Shown: positions 51,733-59,847, counted from the stretch's first letter. The stretch is 64,000 nt of DNA from Halalkalicoccus sp. NIPERK01 (GCF_030287405.1 NZ_JASVVV010000003.1:372001-436000); one strand, 5' to 3'. The notes: generated by a model from the letters alone, not told the origin. Program-made: numbers and translations.

Positions 51733-52125
51733 TCACCCTTCTGCAGATTCGGGGACGAAGTCGACTCGGTCCGATCCGATTACGACGTACAGAACACCGT
51801 GATGGCCTGTGAATTCGTGTGATACGTCGTCACGGGGGTCGAATTCGAGTTCGAGCGCGTATTTCCGACTGGGTCGGACGACATCATGGATCAGTGTCGC
51901 TCGATCGGGTGCTACCGATAGCTGGTCCGAAAAGACGGTCTCGGATTGAATAAACGGAATCGCGTCGCGCCGCCGGATCGTACACGAAATCGTCGCCGGA
52001 TCGTCCGTTTCGTTTTCGAAACATATCAGCGTGTGAGATACTCTCGCCCTCGAAGTCCGACTACACCCTCCCGTACACGCCGCAAAAACACCAGCGAGCG
52101 ACCCGAGCAATCGACGTCGATACAT
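51733..52125 (-). CDS. Tat-secreted lipoprotein, unknown
   Basis: The protein has 130 residues. The N-terminus MYRRRLLGSLAGVFAACTGGC is a twin-arginine signal ending in a lipobox (TGGC, lipidated Cys21). The mature part is a ~105-residue beta-rich domain with two further Cys residues (ICF, ISCTIRR). I do not recognise the domain. Its codon use is AT-richer than that of the neighbours. It is presumably anchored on the outer face of the membrane. Together with the sequence after it (to 52358) it may be a recent insertion between carB and the SDR gene. Confidence 0.6.
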   Translation of the reverse strand: MYRRRLLGSLAGVFAACTGGCSRTSRARVSHTLICFENETDDPATISCTIRRRDAIPFIQSETVFSDQLSVAPDRATLIHDVVRPSRKYALELEFDPRDDVSHEFTGHHGVLYVVIGSDRVDFVPESAEG

Positions 52126-52358
52126 CTCAAAAATTTTGGTTATTATACTATAAAATCGTTGTGGAGATCAAGACCGCTCCGATACTTCCGCTTCTCGCTG
52201 TTTCACGGCGGTTTCCCGAGTGGCGGATGACGAAAGCGCAGCGATGAGTGGGATACAGGGTCGGACGGTCGATCCCACCGTAATTGGTAGTGGGTTCAAA
52301 GCGAAGATCACACCTCGCCGGGTAAACCTTCAACCGCCTCGCGGTTCTCACTCGAGTC

Positions 52359-53060
52359 ATGGCCATCGAAACCGTGCTGGTGGCGGGCGCGAGCGGGGAG
52401 ACGGGCCGCGAGATCATGAACCTCCTTCGGACCACGGACCTCCGGGTCCGCGCGATGACGCGCGACCCAGAAACGGTCGGTCGACTGGAGCGGTTGGGAG
52501 CCGACGAGGTGATCGTCGGCAACCTCCTCCACCGGGCGGACGCCGACCGCGCGGTGCGGGACGTCGACGCCGTCCTCTGTGCCGTGGGGACGAAGCCGGG
52601 ACTCGACGCGCTCTTCGGCGAGTTCGTCGACGGCGAGGGCGTGAGCAACCTCGTCGACGCCGCGAGCGAGGAGGGGATCGAGCGGTTCGTCTTCGAGTCA
52701 TCGCTCGGGGTGGGCGATGCCGAGGAGGGCCTTCCCCTCCCCGCACGGGTCCTCATCGGGCCGATCCTGCGGGCGAAGGAGGAATCGGAGAGCCACCTCC
52801 GGGAGTCGGGCGTGCCCTACACGATCCTCCGGCCGGGCGGGTTGACGAACGGCCCGCCGACGGGGGAGGTCGTCGTCGGCGAGGGCGGCGACTCGGTCTC
52901 AGGGCGGATCTCCCGGGCCGACGTCGCGCGCCTGATGGTCGCCGCCCCTTTCACGCCCGACGCGGAGAACCGCACCTTCGAGGTCGTGAGCCGCGAGGGG
53001 CTTCGGGGGTCGCCGAAAAACGTCGTTCCGATGACGTGGACCGAGCCGAGCGCGGTATAG
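52359..53060 (+). CDS. NAD(P)-binding atypical SDR family protein
   Basis: This 233-residue protein has the Rossmann start ETVLVAGASGETGREIMNLL (4-23), the short atypical-SDR core VDAVLCAVGTKPG, RFVFESSLGVG and PYTILRPGGLTNGP. The usual Y-x3-K of classical SDRs is absent, as in SDR_a5/NmrA-like proteins. It may bind NADP as a sensor or act on quinone or isoprenoid intermediates. The ATG at 52359 follows a TATA-like GTAAACC by about 33 bases. Confidence 0.82.
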   Translation: MAIETVLVAGASGETGREIMNLLRTTDLRVRAMTRDPETVGRLERLGADEVIVGNLLHRADADRAVRDVDAVLCAVGTKPGLDALFGEFVDGEGVSNLVDAASEEGIERFVFESSLGVGDAEEGLPLPARVLIGPILRAKEESESHLRESGVPYTILRPGGLTNGPPTGEVVVGEGGDSVSGRISRADVARLMVAAPFTPDAENRTFEVVSREGLRGSPKNVVPMTWTEPSAV

Positions 53061-53138
53061 ATGCCTACTAGGGGTTCGGAACCGACCCCAGTCGCCAGTT
53101 AGCAAGAGTGATACGCTCGCGCGAGCAACGGCCCGCCG

Positions 53139-53954
53139 ATGGCTTCCGATCGGGACGTCGAGCCGATGTGGGCGGTCGAATCGGGGGTTCGGCCCTCGCC
53201 CCCCGAGGGGACCCCGTCGCTGATCGCCCACCGCGGTTTCGCGGGGCAGTACCCAGAGAACACCGTGGGCGCGATCCGGGCCGCCGGGAAGGAAGCCGAC
53301 TGGATCGAGATCGACTGTCGCCCGACCGCCGACGGCGACCTCGCCGTGTTTCACGACCACCGGCTGGACCGCCTCACCGCCCGGAGCGGCCTCGTCGCCC
53401 GGACCCCGAGCGAGGTCGTCTTCGGGACCGAGGTGCTCGAGAGCGACTTTTCGATCCCGCGTCTCGACCGGGCGCTCGCCGCCGTCCCGCAGGACGTCGG
53501 CGTCGTCCTCGACCTCAAGGGCAGGTTCGGCGTCCTCTCGACCGGGGACGGGCCGGCCGAGAACTGGGACTGGGTTCGTTCGGCGCTCGACACCCTCGCG
53601 GGGTTCGACCACCGGGTCCTCGTCTCGACGTTCTGGGAGGGCGCGCTGGCGGCCGTGAGCGAGGGTTCCGACGTCCCGACCGCCGTCCTGTTCGGCGAGG
53701 ACCCCGAGACCGGTCTGGCCCTCGCCCGCCGATACGGCTGTACGGCGATCCACCCCGCCGCCTACCTCCTCACGGACGCCGCCGTCGGCGATAGAACCGA
53801 CCTCGTCGACCGGGCACACGAATCGGGGATGCGGATCAACGTCTGGTCGCCCGCCACCCGGTACGAGGCCGCGCTCCTCGCGGCCAGCGACGTCGACGGC
53901 GTCATCACCGACTACAGCGACGTACTGACGCCCCGGCGGGTGCTCCCGCCCTAG
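53139..53954 (+). CDS. Glycerophosphodiester phosphodiesterase
   Basis: The protein has 271 residues. The GDPD signature is intact: IAHRGFAGQYPENT (His and Arg-Gly), IEIDCRPTADGDLAVFHDHRLDR (Glu, Asp, His), and the C-terminal INVWSPAT. It hydrolyses glycerophosphodiesters to alcohol and glycerol phosphate. Its 3' end overlaps that of carA by 4 bases (convergent). An alternative start at the ATG of MWAVES is possible; the extra 8 residues look non-conserved. Confidence 0.92.
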   Translation: MASDRDVEPMWAVESGVRPSPPEGTPSLIAHRGFAGQYPENTVGAIRAAGKEADWIEIDCRPTADGDLAVFHDHRLDRLTARSGLVARTPSEVVFGTEVLESDFSIPRLDRALAAVPQDVGVVLDLKGRFGVLSTGDGPAENWDWVRSALDTLAGFDHRVLVSTFWEGALAAVSEGSDVPTAVLFGEDPETGLALARRYGCTAIHPAAYLLTDAAVGDRTDLVDRAHESGMRINVWSPATRYEAALLAASDVDGVITDYSDVLTPRRVLPP

Positions 53955-55009
53955 TCGGCGGTCGCGACCGGCCGGTCGGCCAGTTCGAGGACGCTGTCGA
54001 AGAAGTCGAGCGAGTCGTGGGGCCCCGGGTTCGCCTCGGGGTGGTACTGGCGTGTGATCACGTCCAGCTCGTCGTTCTCGAGCCCCTCGGCGGTGTCGTC
54101 GTTGACGTTCACCTGGGTCACGTCGAGCTCCGGACCGGGCTCGGCGACCGTGTAGCCGTGGTTCTGCGTCGTCATCACCACCCGTCCGGAGCGCAGGTCA
54201 CGAACGGGCTGGTTGACGCCGCGGTGCCCGAAGACCATCTTCTCGGTCTCGCCGCCCAGCGCACGGGCGACGATCTGCTGGCCGAGACAGATCCCCGCGA
54301 TGGGGAGGTCGCCGACGAACTCCTCGACCAACTCCCGTGCCGCGGTGAAGTTCGCGGGGTCGCCCGGGCCGTTCGAGATGAACAGCACGTCCGGGTCCAA
54401 CTCCCGGATCTCCGCGGGCGTCGTGTCGTAGGGCAGGACGTGGACGTCCGCGCCGCGGTCGGTCAGCGAGGAGGTGATCGACCCCTTCGCGCCGCAGTCG
54501 ATCAGCGCGACGTCGTACTCGCCGCCTTCCACGGTGTAGCGCTCGTCGACGCTGACCTGCGCGCCGATGTCGGTGTGCTCGCTCATCCCCTTGCACTCGG
54601 CGAGTTCGGCGAGCGCGTCCTCGGGAGTGGCGTCGGGGCCGGCGGCGATCCCGCACTTCATCGCGCCCGTATCGCGGATCTCCGTGACGAGATCCCGCGT
54701 GTCGAGGTGGTCGATCGCGGGGATCTCCTCGTGTTCGAGCCACGCGGCGACGTCGTCGGTGAGTTCGAGTGCGACGACGGCCCGTGGGTGGACCCGCTCG
54801 GACTCGAATCGCTCCTCTCGAACGCCGTAGTTCCCGATCAGGGGATAGGAGAAGGTCAACACCTGTTCTTCGTAGGAGGGGTCGGTCAGGCTCTCCTCGT
54901 AGCCCGTGTACGCGGTCGTGAAGACCAGCTCCCCTCGCGCGGTTCCGGGTGCGCGAGCGCGTGCTTCGAGTACGCGACCCCCCTCGAGTGCCAGGTAGGC
55001 GTCCGACAT
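53951..55009 (-). CDS. carA: Carbamoyl-phosphate synthase small (glutaminase) subunit
   Basis: The protein has 352 residues. The N-terminal CarA domain (LALEGGRVLEARA ... GYEESLTDPSY) and the class I glutaminase with catalytic triad (ICLGQQI with Cys, and HPEANPGPHD) are complete. It supplies ammonia to CarB. The minus-strand TATA-like TTTATACTC is 27-32 bases upstream of ATG 55009. A perfect 17-base palindrome (55060-55076) lies just beyond, shared with the divergent Lrp gene. Confidence 0.96.
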   Translation of the reverse strand: MSDAYLALEGGRVLEARARAPGTARGELVFTTAYTGYEESLTDPSYEEQVLTFSYPLIGNYGVREERFESERVHPRAVVALELTDDVAAWLEHEEIPAIDHLDTRDLVTEIRDTGAMKCGIAAGPDATPEDALAELAECKGMSEHTDIGAQVSVDERYTVEGGEYDVALIDCGAKGSITSSLTDRGADVHVLPYDTTPAEIRELDPDVLFISNGPGDPANFTAARELVEEFVGDLPIAGICLGQQIVARALGGETEKMVFGHRGVNQPVRDLRSGRVVMTTQNHGYTVAEPGPELDVTQVNVNDDTAEGLENDELDVITRQYHPEANPGPHDSLDFFDSVLELADRPVATAD

Positions 55010-55059
55010 TACGAGATGCGTACGAACACGCCGAGTATAAACCTTGCTTTCGAAGCGAA

Positions 55060-55076
55060 GTTACGAATTTCGTAAC
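55060..55076. promoter_or_regulatory. Perfect palindrome between carA and lrp
   Basis: GTTACGAA-T-TTCGTAAC is an exact 8-1-8 inverted repeat. It lies about 50 bases upstream of the carA start, beyond its TATA box, and touches the GATAAAG element that is about 30 bases before the lrp ATG (55112). The placement is that of an operator for the divergently encoded Lrp/AsnC protein, acting on itself and perhaps carA. Confidence 0.7.
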
Positions 55077-55111
55077 GATAAAGCTCCCCGGTACTCAACC
55101 CGTAGATCTCA

Positions 55112-55522
55112 ATGGACGAGTTGGATCGAGAGATCCTCGACGTGCTGCGCCGGGATGCCCGGATCCCGTACACGGAGATCGCGGATCGGGTCGGAACCAG
55201 CGAGGGGACGGTCAGAAACCGGGTCGACCGGATGCTCGAAACCGGCGTCATCGAGCGCTTTACCGTCGCGACCCGGACGGGCAACATCAAGGCGATGATC
55301 GAACTCGGCGTCGACGTCGCGGTCGACACCACCGAGGTCGCCGAACGGATGGCCGACTGGAGCGCCGTCGACTTCGTCTGGCAGGTCAGCGGCGAGGAGG
55401 ACGTCGTCCTCGTCGTCGACGCCGCCGACACGCGCGAGGTCAACGACCTCATCACGCGCGCCCGCGACATGGACGAGGTCGTCAGCACCACCACGCGGCT
55501 GATCCTCGACGAACAGCGCTAG
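55112..55522 (+). CDS. lrp: Lrp/AsnC-family transcriptional regulator
   Basis: The protein has 136 residues. The HTH is at about 3-48 (LDREILDVLRRDARIPYTEIADRVGTSEGTVRNRVDRM) and the RAM ligand/assembly domain at about 62-132 (IKAMIELGVDV, DFVWQVSGEEDVVLVVDA). Such regulators sense amino acids. Divergence from carA across a palindrome suggests control of carbamoyl phosphate supply by arginine, glutamine or another amino acid. Its last base pairs overlap the convergent PHP gene by 4. Confidence 0.92.
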   Translation: MDELDREILDVLRRDARIPYTEIADRVGTSEGTVRNRVDRMLETGVIERFTVATRTGNIKAMIELGVDVAVDTTEVAERMADWSAVDFVWQVSGEEDVVLVVDAADTREVNDLITRARDMDEVVSTTTRLILDEQR

Positions 55523-56211
55523 CCCTCCGGGGGCGTGCCGACGCCGGGCGTCGAATCCGTGAGCTGACCCTTGCGTTCGTGGATCCGGCGATAGCCCCGC
55601 TGGAGGAGTCGCGCGAGGGAGCCGCCTGCGACCTCGGGTTCGACCCGTCCCGCCCGGATCGCCTCGACGACCGACTCGGGAGTGGGGTCGGCGTCGACCC
55701 GCGTGTAGGCGCGTCCGACCTCGATCGGGTAGTGAGCGTCGCTGCCGCCGACCAGCGGGATCCCCCGTTCCCGTGCGATCTCCCGCACCAGCGGCCACGT
55801 CCGGGGGTGTTTGCCGTTGCATTCGATCGCGTCGAAGGCGACGTCGGTCTCACGGATCGTGCTGTTGCGAAACGGGTGGGCGATGATCGCCACACAGCCC
55901 CGGTCGTGGGCCAGTTCGACCGCCTCCTCGGGGGTGAGTTCCCCTTTCTCCGTCCGGGTGGGCGGGTCGGGTCCGAGGACGACGACGTGGCCCTTCGTCG
56001 TCGAGATCTCGATCCCCGGGATCGAGAGGAACTCCCCGACGGGATCGCCGAGCGGCCGGTAGTAGTCGTGGTTCGTCAGCGCCACCCCATCGAGCCCGCG
56101 ACGCCTGGCGACCGCGGCGAGGGCGGCGTGGCCGTAGGGGTCGAACTGAGCAGCGAGGCGGTCGTGGCCGTGGAAGAATCGCGTGTGGGCGTGGAGATCG
56201 AGCGAGAGCAC
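55519..56211 (-). CDS. PHP-domain phosphoesterase
   Basis: The protein has 230 residues from GTG 56211 (read as M-L-S-L-D-L-H). The longer open frame upstream is antisense to the lipid kinase gene. Metal-binding PHP motifs are DLHAHTRFFHG, GVALTNHDYY, GIEISTTKGHVVVLG, IAHPFR, and GGSDAHYPIEVG. Such enzymes hydrolyse small phosphates or phosphodiesters using up to three metals; the substrate is unknown. The C-terminal tail is basic. Confidence 0.85.
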   Translation of the reverse strand: MLSLDLHAHTRFFHGHDRLAAQFDPYGHAALAAVARRRGLDGVALTNHDYYRPLGDPVGEFLSIPGIEISTTKGHVVVLGPDPPTRTEKGELTPEEAVELAHDRGCVAIIAHPFRNSTIRETDVAFDAIECNGKHPRTWPLVREIARERGIPLVGGSDAHYPIEVGRAYTRVDADPTPESVVEAIRAGRVEPEVAGGSLARLLQRGYRRIHERKGQLTDSTPGVGTPPEG

Positions 56212-56262
56212 ACCCCCGCTACGTGTCGCCAACGCTTTGCGTTTGGGTCTCCTCGATCGGGT

Positions 56263-57189
56263 ATGGCCGGTGACGAGGGCGACTGTGTCGTCGTGGTGAA
56301 CCCCGAGAGCGGCGGAGGCGACGACGACATATCGGAGATCCGCGAACTGGCGGCCGAACACGGCTTCGAACTCGCGGTCTCCGAGGAGGCGGGCGAACCC
56401 GTCTCGTTGGCCCGCGAGGCGGTCGAGGCGGGCGCGACCCGGATCGGGGCCTGTGGCGGCGACGGAACGGTAAACGAGGTCGTCCGCGGGATCGACGCGG
56501 CCGACGCCCTCGACGCGACGACGTTGGGGGTGATCCCCGCGGGCACGGGCAACAACTTCGCGGGCAACGTCGGCATCGAGGGCGTCGAACACGGCTTTTC
56601 GCTGCTCGCGGGGGGCGAGACCCGACGGATCGACCTCGGGGTCGCCGGCGACGAACTGTTCGTCAACTCGTGTGTCTGCGGGCTGACAGCCGACGCCAGC
56701 GAGGCGACCTCCTCGGAGCTGAAGGGCCGATTCGGCGAACTCGCGTACGTCTTCAGGACGATCGACCGGATGCGCGATTTCGAGTCCATCCCGCTTCACG
56801 TCCACGCCGAGGACGAGGGCCAGGTCTGGGACGGCGACGCGATGTTCGCCCTGATCGGCAACGCCCGTCGATTCCCCGCCGGCGGGAGCCAGCAGGCGAA
56901 CGTCGAGGACGGCCTGTTCGAGGCGACGATCATCGAGGACGTCTCGACGGGGCAGTTGGTGCGCGAGACCGCGGCCCGGCGACTGCTCGGCGGCGAGGTG
57001 AGCAGCATCCACCGGTTTACGGCCCCGTCGATGACCGTCGAGGTCAGGGGCGGGGAGCCGGTGTCGTTCAGCTTCGACGGGGAGATCGCGGAGTTCGACC
57101 GCCTCTCGTGTCGCGTCCGGCCGCGGACCCTCGCGGTCCGCGTCGGCGACGCCTACGACCCGGTTCCGCCCGAACCGGAGGATGTTTGA
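56263..57189 (+). CDS. Diacylglycerol/lipid kinase (YegS/DagK-like)
   Basis: This 308-residue protein has the signature motifs VVVNPESGGG (11-20), ACGGDGTVNEVVRG (63-76), GVIPAGTGNNFA (101-112) and the C-terminal FSFDGEI. It phosphorylates a lipid alcohol such as a dialkylglycerol or archaeol-type precursor. The ATG at 56263 is chosen over the earlier continuation of the frame, which is antisense to the PHP gene. Archaeal lipids are ether-linked, so the natural substrate is likely unlike bacterial diacylglycerol. Confidence 0.88.
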   Translation: MAGDEGDCVVVVNPESGGGDDDISEIRELAAEHGFELAVSEEAGEPVSLAREAVEAGATRIGACGGDGTVNEVVRGIDAADALDATTLGVIPAGTGNNFAGNVGIEGVEHGFSLLAGGETRRIDLGVAGDELFVNSCVCGLTADASEATSSELKGRFGELAYVFRTIDRMRDFESIPLHVHAEDEGQVWDGDAMFALIGNARRFPAGGSQQANVEDGLFEATIIEDVSTGQLVRETAARRLLGGEVSSIHRFTAPSMTVEVRGGEPVSFSFDGEIAEFDRLSCRVRPRTLAVRVGDAYDPVPPEPEDV

Positions 57190-57211
57190 CCCCGCCCGCA
57201 GATATCGGGGT

Positions 57212-57778
57212 ATGAGCGTTCAGGACTCGGCGGGCGAGGAGACCCACGAGAACGCCCGTCAGAACGTCGTCGCGGTCGACGCCGACGACACCAAGCAGGG
57301 CGTGGTGAACAGGCTCGAAGCCCACACCGGCGACGGGATCCGCCACCGGGCCTTCACGGCGCTCGTCTTCGATCACGACGGTCACGTTCTGCTCGCCCAG
57401 CGAAGCCCCGAGAAACGCCTCTGGGACACCTACTGGGACGGAACCGTCGCCTCCCACCCCGTCGACGGCCAGAGCCAGGAGGCGGCCACCGAGGCCCGAC
57501 TCGCCCAGGAACTCGGCGTCGAGTCGAGCCAGTACACCGACCTGCGCGTGACCGACAAGTTCGAGTACAAGCGCTACTACCCCAACGAGGGCGTCGAGTG
57601 GGAGGTCTGTTCGGTCCTCAAATGCACGCTCGACGACACGGCCCTGAACCCCGACGAGGCCGAAGTGGCGGGGCTGTTGTGGGTGCCCTACGAGCGCCTC
57701 TACGACAACCCGAACTGGTACCGCCAGCTTCGGCTCTGTCCGTGGTTCGAGATCGCGATGCGCCGGGACTTCGACTGA
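57212..57778 (+). CDS. idi: Type I isopentenyl-diphosphate isomerase-like Nudix protein
   Basis: The protein has 188 residues. The Nudix-like fold (FTALVFDHDGHVLLAQRSPEK) aligns with bacterial IDI. Metal ligands (His in RHRAF, His in SHP, Glu in EWEVC) are kept, but the catalytic Cys of SVCGHP in E. coli IDI (Cys67) is Ala80 here in DGTVASHP. It may work by a changed mechanism, or be a Nudix pyrophosphatase. Idi balances IPP and DMAPP for archaeal lipids and quinones. Its last 31 bases are repeated downstream at 58493-58523. Confidence 0.85.
   Translation: MSVQDSAGEETHENARQNVVAVDADDTKQGVVNRLEAHTGDGIRHRAFTALVFDHDGHVLLAQRSPEKRLWDTYWDGTVASHPVDGQSQEAATEARLAQELGVESSQYTDLRVTDKFEYKRYYPNEGVEWEVCSVLKCTLDDTALNPDEAEVAGLLWVPYERLYDNPNWYRQLRLCPWFEIAMRRDFD
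57748..57778 (+). repeat. 31-bp direct repeat, copy 1 (idi 3' end)
   Basis: This is the last 31 bases of idi including its TGA. The second copy at 58493-58523 differs by one base (T to C) in the FD codon region. The repeats bracket the DUF433/DUF5615 toxin-antitoxin unit, 745 bases apart. The pattern is what is left when an element inserts at, and duplicates, a gene's 3' end. Confidence 0.85.
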
Positions 57779-57861
57779 TACGCTTTCGGATCCGGTGGGC
57801 CGTTTTCGTCGTCCCGGATCGCTGGCGAGCGCTTATGTGTGACGGACACGAACTGGTATCG

Positions 57862-58140
57862 ATGACCGAGATCGTCCGAACCGAGGGTGTACTCGGCGGG
57901 AAAGCCCGTCTCGACGGACGACGTATCTCCGTCTTCCAGATCGGGGAGATGATCGTCGACAGCGACTACTCGCCGGAGTACATCGCCGATCAGCTCGACA
58001 TCTCCCTGGCCGAGGTCCACACGGCGCTCGCGTACTACTACGATCACCCCGAGGAGATGGACGCGATCAGGCAGCGCCGTCGCGAGACGGTCGAGCGGTT
58101 GAAAACGCAGTCGAAAGCGCCGGACGCCGCGATACAGTAG
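57862..58140 (+). CDS. DUF433 antitoxin
   Basis: The protein has 92 residues. Core: EGVLGGKARLDGRRISVFQIGEMI ... YIADQLDISLAEVHTALAYYYDHPEEM, the DUF433 fold (winged-helix-like), antitoxin partner of DUF5615 PIN-like toxins. A few more residues (MCDGHELVS) could be added from an in-frame ATG upstream. It is immediately followed, without a gap, by the broken toxin gene. The C-terminal tail is polar. Confidence 0.88.
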   Translation: MTEIVRTEGVLGGKARLDGRRISVFQIGEMIVDSDYSPEYIADQLDISLAEVHTALAYYYDHPEEMDAIRQRRRETVERLKTQSKAPDAAIQ

Positions 58141-58482
58141 ATGGAGCGGCTCCGATTCCTGGCCGACGAGCACGTCGCGAGCGCGTACGTCACGATCCTC
58201 CGCTCGAACGGCTACGAGGTTTGAGCCGTCGGCCGGGATTACGAAGGCGGAATCGAAGACGTCAACCACCTCGATCGCTGCCGACGTGATGGACTCGTCG
58301 TTCTCACCAACGACGACGATTTCGTCCGGCTCGCACGGGACCGCTCACACGCCGGAATCGTCTACTACGAGCGACAGACGCTCGCTCCCAAGGAGTTCCT
58401 GCGTGCGATCAGACAGATCGACGGGTTCTTCACTCCGGACGAGATGCGAGGTCACATCGAGTGGCTGGACGGCTGGCTGTGA
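58141..58482 (+). pseudogene. DUF5615 PIN-like toxin with an in-frame TGA
   Basis: The frame from ATG 58141 to TGA 58482 encodes a whole DUF5615 protein of 113 codons, except for TGA at codon 28 (58222-58224): FLADEHVASAYVTILRSNGYEV-stop-AVGRDYEGG. The family's FLADEHV start, TNDDDFVRLAR and IVYY strand are intact. The stop could have come from TGG (Trp) or CGA (Arg) by one change. The toxin is probably inactive, unless translation restarts within. Its antitoxin gene directly upstream is intact. Confidence 0.88.
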
Positions 58483-58492
58483 CCTCCGTCCC

Positions 58493-58523
58493 CGAGATCG
58501 CGATGCGCCGGGACTCCGACTGA
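58493..58523 (+). repeat. 31-bp direct repeat, copy 2
   Basis: A near-identical copy (30 of 31) of the idi 3' end, now lying outside any gene and 35 bases before the MBL hydrolase start. It contains a remnant TGA. Before the insertion it was probably the true idi end, directly joined to the CCTTTTTGTC promoter-like sequence that precedes the hydrolase. Confidence 0.85.
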
Positions 58524-58557
58524 GGGCCTTTTTGTCTCCGGCGCGAGAAGCGCGTGT

Positions 58558-59220
58558 ATGGCACTCGACAGCCGCGTCTATCGCCTCGTCGACGACCCCT
58601 CGAACGTCTACCTCGTCGACGACGGCGACCTCACGCTCGTCGACGCCGGGGTTCCGGGGAGCGCGAAGCCGATCCGCGACGGGATCCGCGCGCTCGGTCA
58701 CGCCGTCGTCGACGTGGATCGCGTACTCCTCACCCACTACGACTACGACCACGTCGGCGCGCTCGCCTCCCTCGGCCTCGACGCCCCGATCCACGCGGGC
58801 GAACCCGACGCGACCTACGTGACGGGGGCGGCGAAGCCGCCGCTCTCGAACGCGAAGGGGCTCATGCAGCGCGTTCTGGGTCGAAACCTCGATTTCCCCG
58901 ACCTCACGTCGCTTCCGGTGACCGACGACGAGGAGATCGGCGACTTCCGGGCCTACCGCACGCCGGGTCACACCGCCGGCCACACGGTCTACCTCCACTC
59001 CGGGTTCGACATCGCCTTCCTCGGGGACTGCGTCCGGGAGAGCGAACACACCCTCCAGCCCATGCCGGGCTGGCTGTGTGCGGATTCCGATCGAAACCAC
59101 GAGAGCATCAAGAAGCTGTCCGAGCGAACGCCGACGTTCGACTACGGCGCGCCGGGCCACGGCGACCCCATCACCGCGGGCGCGAGTGCCGTCCTCCGAC
59201 GGGTTGCGGCCGGACTGTAA
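58558..59220 (+). CDS. Metallo-beta-lactamase-fold hydrolase
   Basis: The protein has 220 residues. The signature THYDYDHVG (59-67) supplies His60, Asp62, Asp64 and His65 of the THxHxDH-type site with Tyr replacing no ligand but the first His-x-His pair changed to His-x-Asp (usual: HxHxDH). TPGHTAGHTVYL, FLGDCV and APGHGDPI complete the metal sites. Relatives include glyoxalase II-like and other thioester or phosphodiester hydrolases; substrate unknown. A T-rich promoter-like CCTTTTTGTC is about 28 bases upstream. Confidence 0.88.
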   Translation: MALDSRVYRLVDDPSNVYLVDDGDLTLVDAGVPGSAKPIRDGIRALGHAVVDVDRVLLTHYDYDHVGALASLGLDAPIHAGEPDATYVTGAAKPPLSNAKGLMQRVLGRNLDFPDLTSLPVTDDEEIGDFRAYRTPGHTAGHTVYLHSGFDIAFLGDCVRESEHTLQPMPGWLCADSDRNHESIKKLSERTPTFDYGAPGHGDPITAGASAVLRRVAAGL

Positions 59221-59259
59221 GGCCGAACCCTTATTCGGTCGGATCCGATACGACTAGAC

Positions 59260-59490
59260 ATGGCGATCAAGTACTACGACCTCGTCCTCCTCGGCGTCCT
59301 CGGGAGCCTCGTCCTCGGGGGCGCACTCGGCGCGTTCACGGCGGTCGGGACGGTCCCCGCCGTGGTCGTCACGGCCGGGTTCGCCATCGCCCTGATCGCC
59401 CACGCGCTGTTCGTCCGCGGCCCCGTCGACCGGGTCGGGGACCTCACCGACGAGGTCGAGCAGGTCGGTCCCGTGGACCTCTCGAACTAG
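59260..59490 (+). CDS. Small two-helix membrane protein
   Basis: The protein has 76 residues: two hydrophobic helices (about 8-30, rich in Gly and Leu; 35-55) and an acidic C-terminus (RVGDLTDEVEQVG). MAIKYYDLVLLGVL is a typical haloarchaeal small membrane-protein start. No function is known. It ends on the plus strand at 59490, overlapping by 4 bases the stop of a convergent small membrane protein. Confidence 0.65.
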   Translation: MAIKYYDLVLLGVLGSLVLGGALGAFTAVGTVPAVVVTAGFAIALIAHALFVRGPVDRVGDLTDEVEQVGPVDLSN

Positions 59491-59738
59491 CGCGTCGTCG
59501 ACCAGACGGCCACGAACCCCAACAGCACCGCCGGAAGCAGGGGGAGGACGAGGTACGCGACGAAAAACGGCAGGGCGTCGGGCGGGTGAAAGAGGATGAC
59601 CGCGGGCGCGACGAGGAAGGCGAAAACGATCACGCCGACGAGCGTCCAGCCCCGCCAGTCGAACTCCCGCTCGTCGGGGCTGGTCGCGGGCTCGACCCCC
59701 GGCTCGTAGACGTACCCCCGGTCGTTACTGTCGGTCAT
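59487..59738 (-). CDS. Small membrane protein, unknown
   Basis: The protein has 83 residues from ATG 59738 (MTDSNDRGYVYEPGVEPAT). A polar N-terminus of ~30 residues is followed by two hydrophobic helices (WTLVGVIVFAFLVAPAVILF and FVAYLVLPLLPAVLLGFVAVW). Similar DUF-type two-TM proteins are common near membrane-enzyme genes in haloarchaea. The longer frame upstream is not supported. Confidence 0.65.
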   Translation of the reverse strand: MTDSNDRGYVYEPGVEPATSPDEREFDWRGWTLVGVIVFAFLVAPAVILFHPPDALPFFVAYLVLPLLPAVLLGFVAVWSTTR

Positions 59739-59847
59739 GATCACACCGATCTGCGACGGCCAAGCGAGGGCAAACTCGTGCCGTAGCCTGTCGAACCGTG
59801 CGCACGTGACGTCGGATCTCCCAGGACCGACAGTAGTCACCCATCAC

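Noticed and set aside
54949-56262. Upstream extension of the lipid kinase frame
   Set aside because: It runs antisense to the PHP gene and across the Lrp gene in another frame. The kinase homology begins exactly at the ATG at 56263.
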